NCBI GenBank assembly: GCA_947570615.1
Contig: CANOVJ010000048.1
Coordinates: 1-33,332, forward strand
From: an uncultured Lachnospiraceae bacterium
Lineage (GTDB): Bacteria; Bacillota; Clostridia; Lachnospirales; Lachnospiraceae
Length of the DNA stretch: 33,332 nucleotides
Direction: 5' to 3'
The notes below the pieces were generated by a model that worked only from the letters and a program-made list of their open reading frames with translations, was not told the origin of the DNA and made no database searches. Below are positions 8,193 through 16,539 of the stretch, in pieces (position 1 is the first letter of the stretch; every line of letters begins with the position of its first letter). The translations under genes were made by a program, and so were the position numbers.

Positions 8193-8217
8193 CAATTGAG
8201 AGTGAAGGAGAAAGTTT

Positions 8218-9966
8218 ATGAGCAGCAGATTTGAGATTAAGGATGATTTCTATCTGGATGGGGAGAAGATCAGAATCATTTCCGGAAGCATCCATTATTT
8301 CCGTGTGGTACCCGAATACTGGAGGGATCGTCTGGAAAAGCTGAAGGCGCTTGGATGTAATACGGTGGAAACCTATATTCCCTGGAATTTTCATGAGAAG
8401 GAAAAGGGAGAGTTTAACTTTTCAGGCGACAGAGATATAGCGGGATTTGTGCGGCTTGCCCAGGAGCTGGGGCTTTGGGTGATCCTTCGGCCCTCGCCCT
8501 ATATCTGTGCGGAGTGGGAATTCGGCGGGCTTCCCTGGTGGCTTCTTAAGGAGGACGGGATGCGGCTTCGCTGTAATTATGAACCGTTCTTAAGGCATCT
8601 GAAGGATTACTATCAGAAGCTTTTTGAGGTGATCGCCCCCCTGCAGATCACCCAGGGCGGCCCGGTGATCATGATGCAGGTGGAAAATGAGTATGGCTCC
8701 TACGGAAATGACAGGGGCTACAATGATTTCCTGAAAAACCTCATGATTCAGTGCGGATGCAGCGTCCCGCTTGTGACCTCGGACGGGCCCACGGAGGATA
8801 TGCTGAACTGTGGCGAGATCGGGGGCGTCCAGCAGACGGCCAACTTCGGCTCGAGAGGACGTCTGCAGCTTGGCGTATTGCAGAAAAAGGTGGGAGATAA
8901 GCCTCTCATGTGTATGGAATTCTGGGTGGGCTGGTTTGACAGCTGGGGGATTCCCGAGCATATGGGCGGGGACATCCAGGCCCACGCCAGAGACCTGGAC
9001 GAGATTCTTTCCATGGGACATGTGAATATTTACATGTTTGAGGGAGGGACTAACTTCGGGTTCTTTAACGGAGCCAATTACTACGAGAATCTGACGCCGG
9101 ATGTGACCAGCTACGACTATGACGCGCTGCTCACGGAGGACGGACGGATCACGCCCAAGTATGAGGCCTTTAAGGAAGTGATCGCCAGGTATACGCAGAT
9201 TCCGGAGGTCACATTTACCGCGGAGATTAAGAGAAAAGCCTACGGGACGCTGAAGGTGCAGCGCAGCACAGGGCTCTTTTCCAATCTGGAGAATCTGGCC
9301 AGGCCGGTGGAGAACCTGACGCCCCAGTCCATGGAGAAGCTGGGACAGGGCTACGGCTATGTTCTCTACGAGAGCGCCCTGGACAGAACGGGGGATATTC
9401 AGGCGATAAGGCTGCTGGAGGCCAATGACCGCGCTCAGATTTTTGTGGACGAAAAGCCGGCGGTCACTCTCTACGACAGGGAGCTTCTGGAAGAGCGCGA
9501 GTTTGAACCGGCGCTTCCCAGGGGAGAGAGGATTTCTGTCCTTGTGGAAAACATGGGGAGAGTCAACTACGGCTACAGGATGGAGAAGCAGCGCAAGGGA
9601 ATAGACGGGAATGTGCTGGTGAACCGGCACCAGCTCTATTACTGGAAGCAGTACAGCCTTCCCATGGAGGATCTCTCCGGCCTTGATTTTTCCAGACCGC
9701 TGGCGGAGGGGACGCCGGGCTTTTATGAGTTTACCTTTGAGGCGCAGGAGACGGCGGATACCTTCCTGGATTTTGAGGGATGGGGAAAGGGATGCGTTCT
9801 GGTGAACGGCTTTAATATAGGAAGGTTCTGGGAGATCGGCCCCCAGAAGCGGCTGTATATCCCGGCCCCTCTTCTGAAAAAGGGACAGAATACGATTCTC
9901 ATTTTTGAGACCGAGGGAAAGGCCGGCGGAGAGATCAGGCTGGTGGACGAGCCGATGCTGGGGTAG
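8218..9966 (+). CDS. GH35 beta-galactosidase, cytoplasmic
   Basis: 582 aa. The GH35 TIM barrel occupies about residues 1-320: SGSIHYFRV (22-30), ETYIPWNFHE (51-60), acid/base Glu158 in VENEYGSYG, and nucleophile Glu234 in MEFWVGWFDSWG. Beta-sandwich domains follow to the C-terminus (GFNIGRFW near 534). It should release terminal beta-linked galactose from oligosaccharides. There is no signal peptide, so it acts on imported sugar, consistent with the adjacent importer. Residue assignment follows the known human GLB1 pair E188/E268. A GAAGGAG ribosome site precedes the ATG. It lies behind the 8164-8192 hairpin, so expression may depend on read-through. Confidence 0.95.
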   Translation: MSSRFEIKDDFYLDGEKIRIISGSIHYFRVVPEYWRDRLEKLKALGCNTVETYIPWNFHEKEKGEFNFSGDRDIAGFVRLAQELGLWVILRPSPYICAEWEFGGLPWWLLKEDGMRLRCNYEPFLRHLKDYYQKLFEVIAPLQITQGGPVIMMQVENEYGSYGNDRGYNDFLKNLMIQCGCSVPLVTSDGPTEDMLNCGEIGGVQQTANFGSRGRLQLGVLQKKVGDKPLMCMEFWVGWFDSWGIPEHMGGDIQAHARDLDEILSMGHVNIYMFEGGTNFGFFNGANYYENLTPDVTSYDYDALLTEDGRITPKYEAFKEVIARYTQIPEVTFTAEIKRKAYGTLKVQRSTGLFSNLENLARPVENLTPQSMEKLGQGYGYVLYESALDRTGDIQAIRLLEANDRAQIFVDEKPAVTLYDRELLEEREFEPALPRGERISVLVENMGRVNYGYRMEKQRKGIDGNVLVNRHQLYYWKQYSLPMEDLSGLDFSRPLAEGTPGFYEFTFEAQETADTFLDFEGWGKGCVLVNGFNIGRFWEIGPQKRLYIPAPLLKKGQNTILIFETEGKAGGEIRLVDEPMLG

Positions 9967-10058
9967 ACCTTTTTGAGTCCATGTTTTGTCACGTTTTCTG
10001 TAACCCCGCCCGCCCGCTCTGAATACAATAGAAGAAAAATACAGATGCAGGTGTGCGT

Positions 10059-10640
10059 ATGAACGGACAGGGCAGACGGCAGAGTTGCTTCGATCAGGCG
10101 GCCAGAGAATATCTTTATACCTTTTACGGAATTCTGGATGAAATGATCTGGTGTATGACCGGGGCAGAACCGGGCGGGAGTATCTCCCACAATTTTATCA
10201 TGCAGATGATTCCCCATCATCAGGCGGCTATCGAGATGTCCAGGAACATCCTTAAATATACAAAAAACGAGTCGCTTTGCAGGATCGCGACACAGATTAT
10301 TGAGGAACAGACAAAGGGAATCGAAGAAATGTGCAGGATGGAGAAGTGCTGTTGCAAAGTGAGGAACACACAGGAGGACCTGTGCAGATACAGTCAGGAT
10401 ATGGAGAAGATCATGCGGGAGATGTTCGCGCAGATGAAGGGAGCCTGCGCCACAGGCCGGGTGAGCTGTGATTTTATGTGGGAGATGATTCCCCACCACG
10501 AGGGCGCGGTGCGCATGGCGGAAACGGCCCTGTGCTTCCCGCTCTGTCAGGAGCTGGGACCGGTTTTGCAGAATATCATCGCCTCTCAGAAAAAGGGGAT
10601 AGAGCAGATGCGGAATCTGCAAAGATGTATGGGGTGCTGA
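10059..10640 (+). CDS. Cysteine-rich protein with two DUF305 (ferritin-like) units
   Basis: 193 aa, no signal peptide. Two copies of the DUF305 signature MIPHHxxAxxM occur at residues 50-60 and 143-153, each followed by a helix with QxxGIEQM/GIEEM. So it is a tandem of two four-helix DUF305 units. It contains 14 cysteines, including a CCC run at 97-99 and CxxC near the end, suggesting metal or redox chemistry in the cytoplasm. Function is unknown for the family; links to copper and silver handling have been noted. ATG 10059 has GCAGG 7 bases upstream and is preferred to GTG 10053. It is monocistronic, followed by the convergent AraC-type gene. Confidence 0.82.
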   Translation: MNGQGRRQSCFDQAAREYLYTFYGILDEMIWCMTGAEPGGSISHNFIMQMIPHHQAAIEMSRNILKYTKNESLCRIATQIIEEQTKGIEEMCRMEKCCCKVRNTQEDLCRYSQDMEKIMREMFAQMKGACATGRVSCDFMWEMIPHHEGAVRMAETALCFPLCQELGPVLQNIIASQKKGIEQMRNLQRCMGC

Positions 10641-10737
10641 AGGACGGCGCGTCAAATGTGGGGCGACATGCAGCACAGATCCGGGAAGAGAGGAATTGTT
10701 TTCCAAAGCCTGCCAGACGGTTTCCCCATCCCGCCGT

Positions 10738-11628
10738 TTACCGGCTCTGCTTCCGGTAAACGGTGGGCGGGACATGGTAATGGGACTTGAAAGCGGTGGA
10801 AAACTGGAGGGGATTGGTATACCCCACAGCCTGGGCCACGGCGGAGACCGGATGGCTGGTCAGATGAAGGAGCATGGCGGCGTGCTCCATGCGGATGGTG
10901 CGCAGATACTCTCCCGGCGACTGGCCATAGGTCTTTTTGAAGACGGTACACAGATAATTGGGGTGGACGTGGAGCGCCCTTGCGATGTCCTGTATTTTGA
11001 CGGGCTCGCTGTAGCAGGCGTCGATGTAGGCGCGGGCGTCGCAGGCGGGATTTATGCCCTTTAAGGAGGGCGGGAGCACCTCCTCCTGGGTTTCCAGAAG
11101 CCGGGAAAAGAGGTGCAGCATCCGGCTGTTGGCTTCCAATGATTTCGGAAATTCCGTAATAGGAAAAAAGCACTCTCCGGGAAAATCCGTTTCCCGATAG
11201 GTCTCAAGGCCGCACAGACGCCTGTCGGTGACGGAAATGATGGAGAGGAAGAGCTGCTCCAGCTCCGGAAGGGGGATGGCCAGATCCAGGATGTTCCCCG
11301 CGCCAAACAGACGGCCGGGCAGAGGGCTTCTGGAGTCGGCATAAAAACCGATCCAGGAATACAGCCAGGGATCCACGGGATCAGCCTGGTAACTGCCGGA
11401 AGCGCCCACAGGGATGTAGAACGCCTGTCCTTTCCGGAGATTATAAGTCTTTTTATTCGTATACAGCGTACCCTTCCCATCCAACACAAAGTGGATCAGG
11501 TGGTAGGGACGCATGGCAAATCCCCAGGTGTATCCGGGAACGCATTTCTGAATGCCGCAGTGATTGAGCTGGAGCGTATAGCTGCCCAGCATGGTTCTGT
11601 CCAGAAAAATGTCGCGGTTTCCTACCAT
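10738..11628 (-). CDS. AraC-family transcriptional regulator
   Basis: 296 aa. An N-terminal cupin-type sensor (about residues 15-100; HLIHFVLDGKGTLY and the GQAFYIPVG turn) is followed by a linker. A C-terminal pair of helix-turn-helices (about 195-290) contains IQDIARALHVHPNYLCTVFKKTYGQSPGEYL and the second motif AVAQAVGYTNPLQFSTAFKSHY. The start is set at 11628 because AGGGGG lies 8 bases upstream on the minus strand and family members begin near MLGSYTLQLNHCG. An in-frame ATG at 11697 lacks a ribosome site and would add 23 unusual residues. It is divergent from the ABC-2 exporter operon, which it may control; the effector is probably a sugar but this is not shown. Confidence 0.9.
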   Translation of the reverse strand: MVGNRDIFLDRTMLGSYTLQLNHCGIQKCVPGYTWGFAMRPYHLIHFVLDGKGTLYTNKKTYNLRKGQAFYIPVGASGSYQADPVDPWLYSWIGFYADSRSPLPGRLFGAGNILDLAIPLPELEQLFLSIISVTDRRLCGLETYRETDFPGECFFPITEFPKSLEANSRMLHLFSRLLETQEEVLPPSLKGINPACDARAYIDACYSEPVKIQDIARALHVHPNYLCTVFKKTYGQSPGEYLRTIRMEHAAMLLHLTSHPVSAVAQAVGYTNPLQFSTAFKSHYHVPPTVYRKQSR

Positions 11629-11721
11629 ATATAATCCCCCTGTCCCCAAAGCGCCGCGCGGCAGTTTCACCTGCGCGCCATGGAAGCTTTTCTGCATTCA
11701 TCTTAGCAGAGCGGCGCTGGT

Positions 11722-11759
11722 TTTACAAACAAAAGAGCAGAGAATGTTAGATTTACAAA
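11722..11759 (+). promoter_or_regulatory. Direct repeat TTTACAAA x2, candidate AraC-type binding sites
   Basis: The identical 8-mer at 11722-11729 and 11752-11759 is spaced exactly 30 bp apart, in the divergent region between the AraC-type gene and the exporter. AraC proteins bind paired direct repeats, so it fits, but no experiment or homologue supports it. Confidence 0.4.
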
Positions 11760-11877
11760 GATAGTGGTTAGAAAGAAATATGTGCTTCTCTCCTGCCCTG
11801 TGATACTCTGAAAAGGACATGAGCCGGAGAGAAGCGGCGGGGAATCTGCCAGAGGGCTCCGGCGGGAAGGAGCGGGT

Positions 11878-12750
11878 ATGAGTGTGATCGAAGTTGACGG
11901 TCTGCGCAAGGACTACCGGATTGTGAAAAAGGACGAGGGGGTCATGGGAAGCCTGAAAAGCCTGATCAGGCCGCGCTATGAAACCAGGGAGGCGGTCAGG
12001 GGGCTTTCCTTTTCCATCAGAGAGGGGGAGAGCGTGGCCTTTCTGGGGGCCAACGGCGCGGGAAAGTCCACCACCATCAAGATGCTCACCGGGATCATGC
12101 GGCCCGGCGCGGGGAGCGTCAGAATTCTGGGCGAGGACCCTTTTCAGAAGAGGATGGAGAATGCAAAAAGGATCGGGGTGGTGTTCGGGCAGAAGACCCA
12201 GCTCTGGTGGGATATCCCGGTGGTCGAGACCTTCCGGCTTCTGCGGAGCATTTATGAGATTCCGGAGGAAACCTACGAAAGGAACATGAAGGAATTCGGA
12301 GAAATTCTGGGCCTTACGGATTTCCTAAGTCAGCCGGCCCGAAAGCTCTCCCTGGGAGAGCGGGTGAGGGCGGATCTGGCGGCGGCGCTTTTGCATGAGC
12401 CGCCGATATTGTTCCTGGACGAGCCCACCATCGGGCTGGACGTGGCGGTAAAGCAGAGGATCTACACCTTCCTGAAAAAGATTAACCGGGAGCGGAAAAC
12501 GACGATCCTGCTCACCAGCCATGACCTGAACGATCTGGAGTCCCTTTGCAGACGGCTGATTATTCTGGAGAGGGGAGAGATTCTCTTTGACGACGGGATG
12601 GAAAAGGTTTTTGAGCGTTTCGGGGAGGAGCTGACGCTGGAGCAGATCGTGATCCGGATTTTTGAGGGAGGGAATCCCGGGAAAAATCCGCAGCCGCGGA
12701 CAGCAAAGTCAGCCCGGGAGGCCGGACGGCCCAAAGGAGGGCGCATATGA
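11878..12750 (+). CDS. ABC-2 exporter ATP-binding protein
   Basis: 290 aa. Walker A GANGAGKST (57-65), Q-loop Gln105, signature LSLGE (157-161), Walker B ILFLDEP (177-183) and the switch-His region LLTSHDLNDLE. The insertion GSLKSLIRPRYETREAV before the first core strand is characteristic of the COG4586 group, which pairs with two ABC-2 permeases. Residues 262-290 form a basic, low-complexity tail. AAGGAGCGG gives a strong ribosome site. The stop overlaps the next start by 4 bp (ATGA), so translation is coupled. The exported substrate is unknown. Confidence 0.93.
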   Translation: MSVIEVDGLRKDYRIVKKDEGVMGSLKSLIRPRYETREAVRGLSFSIREGESVAFLGANGAGKSTTIKMLTGIMRPGAGSVRILGEDPFQKRMENAKRIGVVFGQKTQLWWDIPVVETFRLLRSIYEIPEETYERNMKEFGEILGLTDFLSQPARKLSLGERVRADLAAALLHEPPILFLDEPTIGLDVAVKQRIYTFLKKINRERKTTILLTSHDLNDLESLCRRLIILERGEILFDDGMEKVFERFGEELTLEQIVIRIFEGGNPGKNPQPRTAKSAREAGRPKGGRI

Positions 12751-13541
12751 GGATCAAAAAATACGCTGCCTGTATGAGATGCGGGTTTCTGGACGGATGT
12801 GCATACCGGGCGACCTTTATCACGGGGATGCTGGCAAATTTTATTCAGGCGGCGGTACTCTACTATATATGGAAAAATATTTTCAGATATCAGGACAGTG
12901 TGAACGGGTTTACCTGGGAGATTATGCGGCAGTATGTGCTGATTTCCTTTCTGTGCAACAGTGTCTTTACCATGGGATTTGAGATGACCATCGCCGGAAG
13001 GATCATAGAGGGGGATATTATTCTGGATCTGCTAAAGCCCATGTCCTATCGGATCATGCTGTTCCTGCGCATGCTGGGTACGGCGGGGATGGAGTTTTCT
13101 GCGGGGCTTGTGCTGGTGGGGAGCGTCTATCTGGCGGCCAACGGGATCCGGTATCTGAGCCTTTTTCGCTGCGCGGGGTTTCTCGTCTCCATGCTTCTGG
13201 GGGTGGGGATCAAGTTTGGGATCCAGTATCTGTTCTCGCTTCTGTGCTTTTATACGGACAATGCCTACGGGGTGACCAAGGCAAGGGAGGTGCTCACCAA
13301 CTTTTTTTCGGGGGCGCTCATTCCGCTGGCCATGTTTCCCGGTTTATTTCGCAGGTTGGTAGAGTTTCTCCCCTTCCAGGGAATTGTGTATACGCCCTGC
13401 TGTATTTTTACAGGGATGTTTTCGGCCAGGGAAAGTCTTGTGCGGATGGCTTTGCAGATCATATGGATCGGGATTTTGTGGGCGCTGGGGGCCCTTGCGG
13501 GAAAGAAGGCCTTCGGGGTGATTTCCATGTATGGAGGCTAG
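12747..13541 (+). CDS. ABC-2 type permease, subunit 1 (COG4587-like)
   Basis: 264 aa with about six hydrophobic helices. The GRIIEGDIILDLLKP segment after the second helix is the hallmark of the COG4587 permeases that partner COG4586 ATPases. Together with the next gene it should form a heterodimeric export channel. The start overlaps the ATPase stop (ATGA). Its own stop is 77 bp before the second permease. Substrate unknown. Confidence 0.88.
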   Translation: MRIKKYAACMRCGFLDGCAYRATFITGMLANFIQAAVLYYIWKNIFRYQDSVNGFTWEIMRQYVLISFLCNSVFTMGFEMTIAGRIIEGDIILDLLKPMSYRIMLFLRMLGTAGMEFSAGLVLVGSVYLAANGIRYLSLFRCAGFLVSMLLGVGIKFGIQYLFSLLCFYTDNAYGVTKAREVLTNFFSGALIPLAMFPGLFRRLVEFLPFQGIVYTPCCIFTGMFSARESLVRMALQIIWIGILWALGALAGKKAFGVISMYGG

Positions 13542-13618
13542 GATCAAAAAACGGCGCGGGAGTGTCTGGTGAACTGCGAGCCAAAGCTTGCAGGCCAGGA
13601 GAAAGGCATGGTATTATT

Positions 13619-14419
13619 ATGAAAAGATGGAAGAGATACGCTGGTCTTTATGTGCAGCTTCAGATACAGAATATCAGATCGCTGGCCCAGTACCGGGCGG
13701 ATTTTCTGATGATGGTGTTTTTTACCCTGTTTTCCCAGGGATGTAATCTGGCGCTTGTGGGGATTATATACGGCAATATTCCAAAGGTGGGCGGCTGGAC
13801 GCTGTGGGAGATTCTGATGCTCTATGGCTTTCTGCTGTTTTCGGAGGGGTTCGTCAATTTCTTTTTTCAGGGCGCCTGGAAGATTGCAAATATGATCCAC
13901 GAGGCGGATCTGGATCGTTTTCTGGTCCGGCCCATTCCGGCGGGATTACAGCTTCTGACGGCCAGAATAGACTTTGACGGACTGAGCAAAATGAGTATCG
14001 CCCTGGCGGTGCTTTTGCTGGCGGCGGCCAGAAGCCGGATTGTCTGGACCTGGGCCGAAATCCTGCTTTGCCTGTTTTTTCTGGTACAGGCCTGCATCAT
14101 ACGGGTGTGCATGATCTGGATCGCGAGCTGCGCGTCCTTCTGGATGGCGGGACGGCGCAACAGCCTGAATTTCTTCGTGATCTCCCTGGGAGAAATGGCG
14201 AAATATCCGCTCACCATTTACCCGGCGCTGCTCAGGGGGATCTTCGGATATGTGATTCCCTATGCATTTGTCAGCTATTACCCGGTGGGCGTCCTGCTTG
14301 GAAAGGAAGGAATGGGATTCGGGGCGGCGTGTACTCCCCTGGTGTGCGCGGGGATGCTGACGCTGTCCTGCCTGGCGCTCAGGCGGGGGCTGGCCAGATA
14401 TGAGAGCTGCAGCCAGTGA
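13619..14419 (+). CDS. ABC-2 type permease, subunit 2 (COG3694-like)
   Basis: 266 aa with about six hydrophobic helices. The motif HEADLDRFLVRPIPAG corresponds to the conserved [DE]xxLxRPxxP loop of COG3694, the usual partner of COG4587. The start at ATG 13619 is fixed by homologous N-termini (basic, then the first helix). The frame is open back to 13244, but that extension only reads the preceding gene out of frame. Its nearest ribosome site, AGGAGAAAGG (13597-13606), is 12 or more bases away and is better placed for a 4-codon frame at 13608-13622 that overlaps this start, so coupling is possible. Confidence 0.88.
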   Translation: MKRWKRYAGLYVQLQIQNIRSLAQYRADFLMMVFFTLFSQGCNLALVGIIYGNIPKVGGWTLWEILMLYGFLLFSEGFVNFFFQGAWKIANMIHEADLDRFLVRPIPAGLQLLTARIDFDGLSKMSIALAVLLLAAARSRIVWTWAEILLCLFFLVQACIIRVCMIWIASCASFWMAGRRNSLNFFVISLGEMAKYPLTIYPALLRGIFGYVIPYAFVSYYPVGVLLGKEGMGFGAACTPLVCAGMLTLSCLALRRGLARYESCSQ

Positions 14420-14435
14420 GAAGGAGGAAATCGGA

Positions 14436-14855
14436 ATGATTGATTTACAGGATAAAAATTACTGCCCTGCCATTGATGAGACAGGCGAATATGTCAGGAA
14501 TCCTGTTTTTATGAAGTTTTGTTCAGAGATCAGAAACACATATAAATGTAAGGAAAAAATCGAATACAGCTCATGCAGCTGGGAAAAGGGATGGAATATT
14601 AAATTTAAAAAGGCGGGAAAGACGCTGTGTACCATATATCCCAGGGAGGGATATTTTACAGTTATGATCGTCGTGGGGACAAAAGAAAAAGCCTCCGTTG
14701 AGGCAATACTGCCGGAATGCACGGCTGAACTGAATCAGATTTATAACCGGACAGAGGAAGGAAATGGACAGAGGTGGTTAATGATCGACCTGGAGGACCA
14801 GGATGGGCTCTTTCATGACGTTCTGCGGTTAATCCGGATTCGCCGAAATTCCTGA
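14436..14855 (+). CDS. DUF3788-family protein
   Basis: 139 aa, soluble. It matches the small DUF3788 group: an N-terminal DKNYCPAIDE segment, a central SWEKGWNIKFKKAGKTLCTIYP strand pair, then FTVMIVVGTKEK and a C-terminal DLLRLIRIRR-type helix. No enzymatic motif is visible and the family has no assigned function. Start at 14436 with AGGAGG (14422-14427) 8 bases upstream; longer in-frame starts lack a ribosome site. It lies 16 bp after the permease, so it probably shares its message. Confidence 0.75.
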   Translation: MIDLQDKNYCPAIDETGEYVRNPVFMKFCSEIRNTYKCKEKIEYSSCSWEKGWNIKFKKAGKTLCTIYPREGYFTVMIVVGTKEKASVEAILPECTAELNQIYNRTEEGNGQRWLMIDLEDQDGLFHDVLRLIRIRRNS

Positions 14856-14915
14856 GTCCGGGTTTGAAGACTGTTGCCGGGAGCTTCGGCAAATGCACAG
14901 GAGAGGAACCCTGCC

Positions 14916-15878
14916 ATGAATATTGTAACTTTTGAAAAACGACATATTCAGGAGGCAATGGCGCTTGCCCTTGCCAGCTACAATGAGGAGCGGCGGTCTG
15001 TAAAGGAGCTGCCTCGGGTGAGCCGTATTCCTGACTTTGACCGCTTCGCCGGAAACGGGCTGGGGGTTGCCGCCTTCGAAAACGGAAGGATGAGAGGGTT
15101 TCTGTGCTGTCACGACCCATTCGAAAATGCGTTCCGCGCCACGGATGTGAGGGGGATTTTCTGCCCTGCGGGCGGGAACGCGGCCATATCAGAAAACCGC
15201 TGCGGGATTTACGCCGCCATGTATCAGGCGGCGGGCGCAAAGTGGGTAAAGGCCGGGGCTGTCTCCCACGCGGTCTGTCTGTACGCCCATGACGAGGAGC
15301 TCCGGCGGCAGTTTTTCTGGTATGGTTTCGGTCTGCGCTGTCTGGATGCGGTGCGTCCCATGGAGCCGGTGGACTGCGCGCCCTGTACAGATCACGATTT
15401 TTCTGAACTGCCGCAGGATCAATGGCCTCTGGTCTATCCGCTCTATCTGGCGCTGCATCGTCATTACTGCCAGAGTCCGTTCTTTATGAATCGCGTACCC
15501 GACACACAGGAGGAATTTTTGGCCTCCCCGGCGCAGGACGGGGGACGGTTCTTCGGGGCCTGGCAGAATGACAGGCTGTGCGCTTTCCTGAAAATATCGC
15601 CCTGCGGCGAAGCGTTTGTGGCGGGCGGGAAGGACTATCGCCACATCACCGGCACATACTGTCTGCCGGAGCACCGGGGAAAGGGGGTATATCAGAATCT
15701 GCTCAACTTTGCCATCTCTGCGCTTAAGAGAGAAGGCTATACCAGACTTGGGGTGAATTTTGAGAGCTTTAATCCAACGGCACGGGGATTCTGGCTGAAA
15801 TATTTTGCTCCTTATACCAACAGTGTGGTGAGGAGGATCGATGAGCGGATTACCCTGTCCGGTTCACCATATGCGTGA
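14916..15878 (+). CDS. GNAT-family N-acetyltransferase, two-lobed
   Basis: 320 aa. The C-terminal half carries the acetyl-CoA site: strand HITGTYCLPEHRGKGVYQNLL with R254-G-K-G-V, then a helix and LGVNFESFNPTARGFWLKYF, the usual motif B with an Asn. The N-terminal half (residues 1-150) looks like a second, degenerate GNAT lobe with GFLCCHDPF and a helix, but lacks the RGxG loop. It acetylates an amine on an unknown substrate. AGGAGAGG (14899-14906) is 9 bases before ATG 14916. Last gene of the plus-strand run, convergent with the unknown gene at 15908. Confidence 0.82.
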   Translation: MNIVTFEKRHIQEAMALALASYNEERRSVKELPRVSRIPDFDRFAGNGLGVAAFENGRMRGFLCCHDPFENAFRATDVRGIFCPAGGNAAISENRCGIYAAMYQAAGAKWVKAGAVSHAVCLYAHDEELRRQFFWYGFGLRCLDAVRPMEPVDCAPCTDHDFSELPQDQWPLVYPLYLALHRHYCQSPFFMNRVPDTQEEFLASPAQDGGRFFGAWQNDRLCAFLKISPCGEAFVAGGKDYRHITGTYCLPEHRGKGVYQNLLNFAISALKREGYTRLGVNFESFNPTARGFWLKYFAPYTNSVVRRIDERITLSGSPYA

Positions 15879-15907
15879 AAGGGGGGATACGGAAGACACT
15901 CGTCTGT

Positions 15908-16423
15908 TTATTCAGCATGCACGGCGATTCGGATATTGGTGTAATCATAGCCTGCTGCATCCAGGATCCGGGTCGTCAGGATGCGCAGAAGGGTTTCCGC
16001 ATCATAATGTGTTTCAACATAGAGGGCCTCATCTATTTTGACGGGGCTGCGCATGCTTCCCGCTTCGCTTCCGAGAAGCACCCGGTTTCTGCCCAGAATT
16101 TTTCCGCGCAGATTCATAAGCGCCTGATGCTGTCCCGGATCCTGGCAGCAGTCTCTGAGGATTTCCTCCATGACCCTTTTCCAGGTAGGGCATTCCCTCC
16201 GTGTGCCGTCCGCGAACAGGACTGACGTGGGGCGTTTTCCTTTGAAGATACCTGTTCCGGCACTGAGGGGATAAATGCTTTCATATTCTCTGACCAGACG
16301 CTCCGTCCGGATCGTCTGCCCTGACTGATCCTCTCTCAGTTTTTCGACCATCTGTTCAATCTTTGTATCGATCTCCCGGACGAGATCTTCTTTGAGCTGT
16401 TGAAGTTCCTGTACAATATCCAT
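15908..16423 (-). CDS. Conserved-looking protein of unknown function, N-terminal coiled coil
   Basis: 171 aa, soluble, not recognised. Residues 1-45 are heptad-rich (LQQLKEDLVREIDTKIEQMV) and should form a coiled coil, which could drive oligomerisation. Residues 60-171 look like one compact domain: KGKRPTSVLFADGTRRE, then PTWKRVMEEILRDC, then a helical stretch, and a C-terminal ETHYDAETLLRILTTRIL helix. No catalytic or nucleic-acid motif can be named. GGAGGA lies about 7 bases before the ATG, with a consensus promoter and a long hairpin in the leader, so it is independently transcribed. It sits at the edge of a decayed accessory patch and may be a cargo gene. Confidence 0.75.
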   Translation of the reverse strand: MDIVQELQQLKEDLVREIDTKIEQMVEKLREDQSGQTIRTERLVREYESIYPLSAGTGIFKGKRPTSVLFADGTRRECPTWKRVMEEILRDCCQDPGQHQALMNLRGKILGRNRVLLGSEAGSMRSPVKIDEALYVETHYDAETLLRILTTRILDAAGYDYTNIRIAVHAE

Positions 16424-16440
16424 TCCTGTTTCCTCCGTAT

Positions 16441-16491
16441 GTGCAAAGTGAAATAGTATCCGAAAGGTCCGAAAGTCACTTGCGCACGTGC
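16441..16491 (-). repeat. Inverted repeat and GCACGTGC palindrome in the leader of the unknown gene
   Basis: GTGC-a-AAGTGA (16441-16451) pairs with TCACTT-gc-GCAC (16476-16487), enclosing two CGAAAG repeats. An 8-base palindrome GCACGTGC (16484-16491) sits at the predicted transcription start near 16492. It could be an operator or an RNA hairpin in the leader. Confidence 0.5.
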
Positions 16492-16498
16492 TAAAAAT

Positions 16499-16527
16499 AT
16501 TGTACCATGTCTATACTCTTCTGTCAA
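16499..16527 (-). promoter_or_regulatory. Promoter of the unknown coiled-coil gene
   Basis: On the minus strand: TTGACA (16527-16522), 17-base spacer, TACAAT (16504-16499). The leader is about 70 bases. Confidence 0.8.
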
Positions 16528-16539
16528 CAGGAACAGATT

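Noticed and set aside
10045-10062. Five-codon frame (M-Q-V-C-V) overlapping the DUF305 start
   Set aside because: No good ribosome site for it, and the DUF305 gene has its own; probably chance.
8590-10775. Long minus-strand frames (346 and 350 aa) over GH35 and DUF305
   Set aside because: Antisense shadows of genes with intact family motifs; no ribosome site or recognisable domain.
13244-13618. N-terminal extension of the second ABC-2 permease back to 13244
   Set aside because: The extra 125 codons read the first permease out of frame; the family N-terminus begins at 13619.
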